DNA of 6,412 nucleotides from an uncultured Eubacteriales bacterium. Its GTDB lineage: Bacteria > Bacillota_A > Clostridia > Oscillospirales > Oscillospiraceae. The notes under the pieces are model-generated. The model was not told the DNA's origin, made no database searches, and saw only the letters and a list, made by a program, of their open reading frames with translations. The stretch is taken from contig CATIYU010000192.1 in the NCBI GenBank assembly GCA_949739085.1, positions 1 to 6,412 on the forward strand, written 5' to 3'. This document shows positions 3,683 to 6,412 of this stretch, piece after piece; the stretch's first letter is position 1, and every line of letters begins with the position of its first letter. Position numbers and translations under genes: made by a program.

Positions 3683-6412
3683 CTACACCCCCAGGGAGAA
3701 GCGCTCGTGGACGCTGTCCGCCGTAATGGGGTTGAAGCGGATGCGCTCCGTGCTGTGGGCCTCCGCCAGGGCGTTGTACGCCGCCCACGCCTCCTCCTGG
3801 GTCATCTGGAACAGGACATCCGGGTCCGTCTCCCGCCAGAACCGCCCGATGGCCTCCCGCATAGCCGCCAGGGCGGCGTCCCGCTCTCCTACCGTCACGG
3901 AGGCGGGGCTGCCAACGTGGTAGGAAACCTCGTAGTACAGGCGGCCCTGGTCCATGGCCTCCTGCCGCGGGGGGAGCGCGCCGAGGAACACCGGGTCCCG
4001 CTGGTCCTGGAAGAGGGGGTTGCTGTTGCGGACCTGCATGACGTTCTCCTGTCTGGACTGCCAGCAGGTGGTCTCCAGAAAGGCCCGCTCCTCCTCTGTC
4101 AGGTCCACCGCGTAGCTCCGGAGATACGCGGCGCTCATGACGCGTTCACATGCCTCCGGGTTTTCGTCCGCCCAGTCCAGAAGCCGCTGGTTGAATTCCT
4201 CCAGGCTCAGCCGCTGGTAGTCCGCCGCGCGCAGGGCCAGGAGGCTGTCGTAGTCCGCCCGGGTGGCGGACCGCTCTCCCGCGCCTGCCCGCTCGTCCAT
4301 GCATTCAAATTGGATATTGTCCGCCGTCACCGGATGGAAGGTCAAGCCGCCCCGGCTGGCGGTCTTTGCCCAGGCGTTGAAGCGGTCCACCACGTCCGCC
4401 TCCGTCAGCTGGAGCAGGTCCTCCAGGTCCGTATTCCACCAGAACCGCTGGATAGCCTCCCGCATGGCGGAGACGCAGTCGTCCCGCTCCCCCACCGTCA
4501 CAACAGATTTGTCCGAAACGTGGTAGGAGATATCATAGTACAGCTGGCACCAGGCCATGACCGCGCCGTCCACGTCGCGGCTCCACGTGGGCAGGTTGGC
4601 GCTGAAGCCGGGGTCCTCCTCCGGCAGGCCGGTGTGGAGGCTCCGGATTTGCATGGCGTTCTCCGTGCCGGATTGGTGGCAGGTGAGGGCCGCGAACGTC
4701 CACTCCTCCTCCGTCAGGTCCACCGCGCAGTCGCTCCAGATGACGTCGCATTCAATGCGGTCGTAGGCGTCCTGATGTTCATTGGCCCAGTCCAGAAGCC
4801 GCTGGTTGAATTCCTCCAGACTCAGCCGCTGGTAGTCCGCCGTGCGCAGGGCCAGGAGGCTGTCGTAGTCCGCCCGGGTGGCGTTGGGGAACTCCCGCTC
4901 CTCCTGGTCCCCGCTGGCGGCGTTTCGCTGGCGGTCAAATTCCGCCTGCTCCTCCGGCGTGGCCAGGCGCAGCCCCGTGAGGGTGCTCCCCTCGTACACC
5001 GCGAACAGCTCCACCGCGTCCGGGCCGTAGGCCCCGCTCCCGGCGTGCTCGGTAATCCAGCCCTTCAGGGGGTCCATAATGCCCCGGACCTCATGGCCCT
5101 GAAAGCCCATGGTCAGGCCGTTGCCGTCCAGGTCCGGGTCGTCGAAGACGTAGGCGAGGCCGAAGGCCACATAGGGGGTCAGAAGGCGGTCCCACTTCGC
5201 GGCTGTCTCGCTGGAGCTCTGGACGTGCAGGGCCTCGTCCGCCGGGTCCATGGGCTGGAAGACCCACTGGAGGCTTACACGCAGCTCCCCGGTGGAGAGG
5301 CTGGCCGTCAGGCTGGCAATTTTCTGGGTAAGAGCGCTGTTCATCCGCTCCTCATCCTGTAGCTCCTCCGTGGTATAGCCCTCCAGCAGCTGGCGGAACG
5401 CCGCCTCCGCCGCCCTACGGGCCTCCTGGTACTCGCCCACCGTCAGCTTGTTCCGGTCCAGAACGGACAAGTAGCAGTCGTACTCCACCATCGCGCTGCG
5501 CTGGGCGGCCCCATCGGAGAAGGACCGGTTCTGCCAGCCGTCCCCGGTCAGGGGCAAGCAGATCTGGAAGAAGTAGTCGTTAAACGCCGCCAGGGCCTCC
5601 GCCTCCTCCCCGGCGGGGAGTTCATAGCTCCCCTCGCTCTGGGCGTAGCGGTCGATGAGGGCGACGTCCGCCGGGGCGTCCCACTCCGCCCACATCTTTT
5701 CCTGGTAGTCCGCCACGGTCATGTCCTCATAGCCCTGGAACCACAGGGCAAAGAGCCGCTGGCTCTCCTCCTCCGTGAAGTCGCCGCCGGGGATGGCGGT
5801 GAGGTGCTCCCGCAGTCCGGCGTCCTCCCGCTGGGGCGCGGAGGTGGCAAAGGCTATGCTCACACAGCAGACGAGGGCCGCAGCCGCCAGAACAGCGGCC
5901 AGGGAGCGCTTTTTTGTCTTCATAATGGCAGTAATCCTCTCTTCGATGGCGTTTTTGCTGAAGGCGCTGGAGAAGGGGCCCAGGCCGCTCCGCTGCTCCT
6001 CCATGCTGATAAGGGTCCTGGCGTAGCTGGCCCGGCGCTCCAGCCCGAACCGCCGGACCACCGCCTCGTCACAGCTGAGCTCGATGTCCCGGTTGGCCAG
6101 CACGTACATGCACCAGACCAGGGGATTGAACCAGTGGATACAGGCGGCGGCGGCGAGGAACAGCTTCCAGAGCGCGTCCAGCCGCCGGATGTGGACCAGC
6201 TCGTGTTCCAGCACCCAGGCCATGCGGGGGGCGTCGGACCAGTCCGCGTCCCCGGGCAGCAGAATCACCGGCCGTAACACCCCGTAGGTGAGGGGCGCGG
6301 CGTCCCACTGGCGCAGGGTGACGGTCCGGCGCAGCGGGTGGTCCGCCAGCCAGCGCCGGGCCTCCGGATCCTCCACCGGCAGGGCGGCGCGAAACGCCCG
6401 GCGGCAGCGGAC
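3683..6412 (-). CDS. M56 (BlaR1-type) family metallopeptidase with repeated C-terminal modules, 5' end cut by window
   Basis: The frame is open to the window edge, giving 909 residues; the GTG at 6376 lies inside conserved sequence and is not the start, so N-terminal membrane segments are missing. Residues below count from position 6376. The M56 zinc peptidase domain has TYGVLRPVILLPG (30-42), the HELVH motif (58-62), a hydrophobic HWFNPLVWCMYVL segment (81-93) and RDIELSCDEAVV (96-107). E99, 41 residues after the first His, is the likely third zinc ligand. A transmembrane helix at about 157-178 (AAVLAAAALVCCVSIAFA) leads to a large region of about 715 residues, expected outside the cell. BlaR1 relatives sense an outside signal and cleave a BlaI/MecI repressor. 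Here no penicillin-binding SxxK/SxN/KTG sensor is seen; instead there are three related modules (about 212-345, 499-703 and 704-897) and an intervening segment with a DxDxDG loop (413-418). A BlaI-type regulator gene would be expected upstream, outside this window. The ligand is unknown. Confidence 0.88.
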   Translation of the reverse strand, partial: VRCRRAFRAALPVEDPEARRWLADHPLRRTVTLRQWDAAPLTYGVLRPVILLPGDADWSDAPRMAWVLEHELVHIRRLDALWKLFLAAAACIHWFNPLVWCMYVLANRDIELSCDEAVVRRFGLERRASYARTLISMEEQRSGLGPFSSAFSKNAIEERITAIMKTKKRSLAAVLAAAALVCCVSIAFATSAPQREDAGLREHLTAIPGGDFTEEESQRLFALWFQGYEDMTVADYQEKMWAEWDAPADVALIDRYAQSEGSYELPAGEEAEALAAFNDYFFQICLPLTGDGWQNRSFSDGAAQRSAMVEYDCYLSVLDRNKLTVGEYQEARRAAEAAFRQLLEGYTTEELQDEERMNSALTQKIASLTASLSTGELRVSLQWVFQPMDPADEALHVQSSSETAAKWDRLLTPYVAFGLAYVFDDPDLDGNGLTMGFQGHEVRGIMDPLKGWITEHAGSGAYGPDAVELFAVYEGSTLTGLRLATPEEQAEFDRQRNAASGDQEEREFPNATRADYDSLLALRTADYQRLSLEEFNQRLLDWANEHQDAYDRIECDVIWSDCAVDLTEEEWTFAALTCHQSGTENAMQIRSLHTGLPEEDPGFSANLPTWSRDVDGAVMAWCQLYYDISYHVSDKSVVTVGERDDCVSAMREAIQRFWWNTDLEDLLQLTEADVVDRFNAWAKTASRGGLTFHPVTADNIQFECMDERAGAGERSATRADYDSLLALRAADYQRLSLEEFNQRLLDWADENPEACERVMSAAYLRSYAVDLTEEERAFLETTCWQSRQENVMQVRNSNPLFQDQRDPVFLGALPPRQEAMDQGRLYYEVSYHVGSPASVTVGERDAALAAMREAIGRFWRETDPDVLFQMTQEEAWAAYNALAEAHSTERIRFNPITADSVHERFSLGV
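3686..4267 (-). repeat. C-terminal module, copy 3, in the M56 protein
   Basis: Residues 704-897 (counted from 6376) repeat the preceding module with a period of 205 residues at the start. Shared landmarks are ATRADYDSLLALR, RLSLEEFNQRLLDWA, AVDLTEEE, an LYYxxSYHV strand, VTVGERD, AMREAI-RFW and F-P-TAD near the end. In the LYY-to-RFW segment 23 of 35 residues match copy 2. The protein ends shortly after this module. Confidence 0.85.
4170..4268 (-). repeat. 99-base near-identical direct repeat, unit B
   Basis: Partner of the repeat at 4785-4883. It encodes the opening part of the third module, including DYDSLLALR and SLEEFNQRLLDW. Confidence 0.95.
4268..4882 (-). repeat. C-terminal module, copy 2, in the M56 protein
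   Basis: Residues 499-703 (counted from 6376). This is the full 205-residue unit that is repeated as copy 3, with the same ordered landmarks. Its final part, after VTADN, is a short Glu/Gly/Arg-rich linker before copy 3 begins. Confidence 0.85.
4785..4883 (-). repeat. 99-base near-identical direct repeat, unit A
   Basis: This stretch is repeated at 4170-4268 at an offset of exactly 615 bases. Only two of 99 positions differ: 4820 versus 4205 (synonymous, Ser AGT/AGC) and 4843 versus 4228 (Thr/Ala). Flanking DNA of the two modules is far more divergent. Confidence 0.95.
5342..5743 (-). repeat. Divergent C-terminal module, copy 1, in the M56 protein
   Basis: Residues about 212-345 (counted from 6376) resemble the later modules: MTVADYQEKMWAEWDAP aligns with LSLEEFNQRLLDWA, and VEYDCYLSV followed by LTVGEYQEARRAAEAAFRQL aligns with LYYDISYHV, VTVGERD and AMREAIQRFW. 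Identity is low, so this is a hand alignment that a profile comparison should confirm. A different segment (residues about 361-490) separates it from copy 2. Confidence 0.55.

Noticed and set aside
4170..4883. CRISPR-like or mobile-element interpretation of the direct repeats
   Set aside because: Only two units, 615 bases apart, both in frame inside one coding sequence with protein-level similarity extending beyond them; no inverted ends or transposase.
3632..5362. A 576-codon open frame on the + strand opposite the M56 gene
   Set aside because: It starts at a TTG inside the EEP gene end, runs through the terminator, is rich in Arg/Gly/Pro/Val as expected of a GC-rich antisense shadow, and its internal repeats only mirror those of the M56 gene.
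6374..6376. GTG as the start of the M56 gene
   Set aside because: The frame is open to the window edge with family-like RRAFRAALPV sequence before it, and the N-terminal membrane helices are missing, so the gene continues past 6412.

Overview
The window is a GC-rich stretch of a bacterial chromosome. Gene density is very high, the third codon positions are strongly G/C, the Shine-Dalgarno sites are AGGAGG-type, and the gene content (U32 peptidase-like protein, DUF5655 protein, M56 metallopeptidase) is typical of Clostridia. Together this suggests a gut Oscillospiraceae/Flavonifractor-type Firmicute. That placement is inference from composition and gene style; there is no rRNA or marker gene here to prove it.

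Layout: positions 1-3635 carry five genes on the + strand, packed as one likely operon. They are the C-terminal part of a U32-family protein related to tRNA 5-hydroxyuridine synthases (cut by the window start), a GNAT acetyltransferase, a DUF5655 protein, a class I SAM-dependent methyltransferase, and a membrane-anchored endonuclease/exonuclease/phosphatase (EEP) family protein. Gaps are 16, 8 and 11 bases, followed by a 4-base overlap, and no promoter is visible between the genes. A strong hairpin with a short T tract at 3642-3679 closes the run.

Positions 3683-6412 carry one large gene on the - strand, convergent with the operon and cut by the window end. It encodes an M56 (BlaR1-type) membrane metallopeptidase with an intact HELVH zinc site, a transmembrane segment, and a long extracytoplasmic region. 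That region does not look like the penicillin-binding sensor of classical BlaR1. It holds three copies of an approximately 200-residue module, one divergent and two close. The two close copies share a 99-base stretch with only two mismatches, which points to recent duplication or gene conversion.

The genes do not assemble into a recognisable new system. The + strand genes look like a housekeeping or modification operon headed by a tRNA-modification gene, with several small enzymes of unknown substrate. The most unusual object is the C-terminal repeat architecture of the M56 protein. No CRISPR array, tRNA, rRNA, insertion sequence or phage feature was seen.
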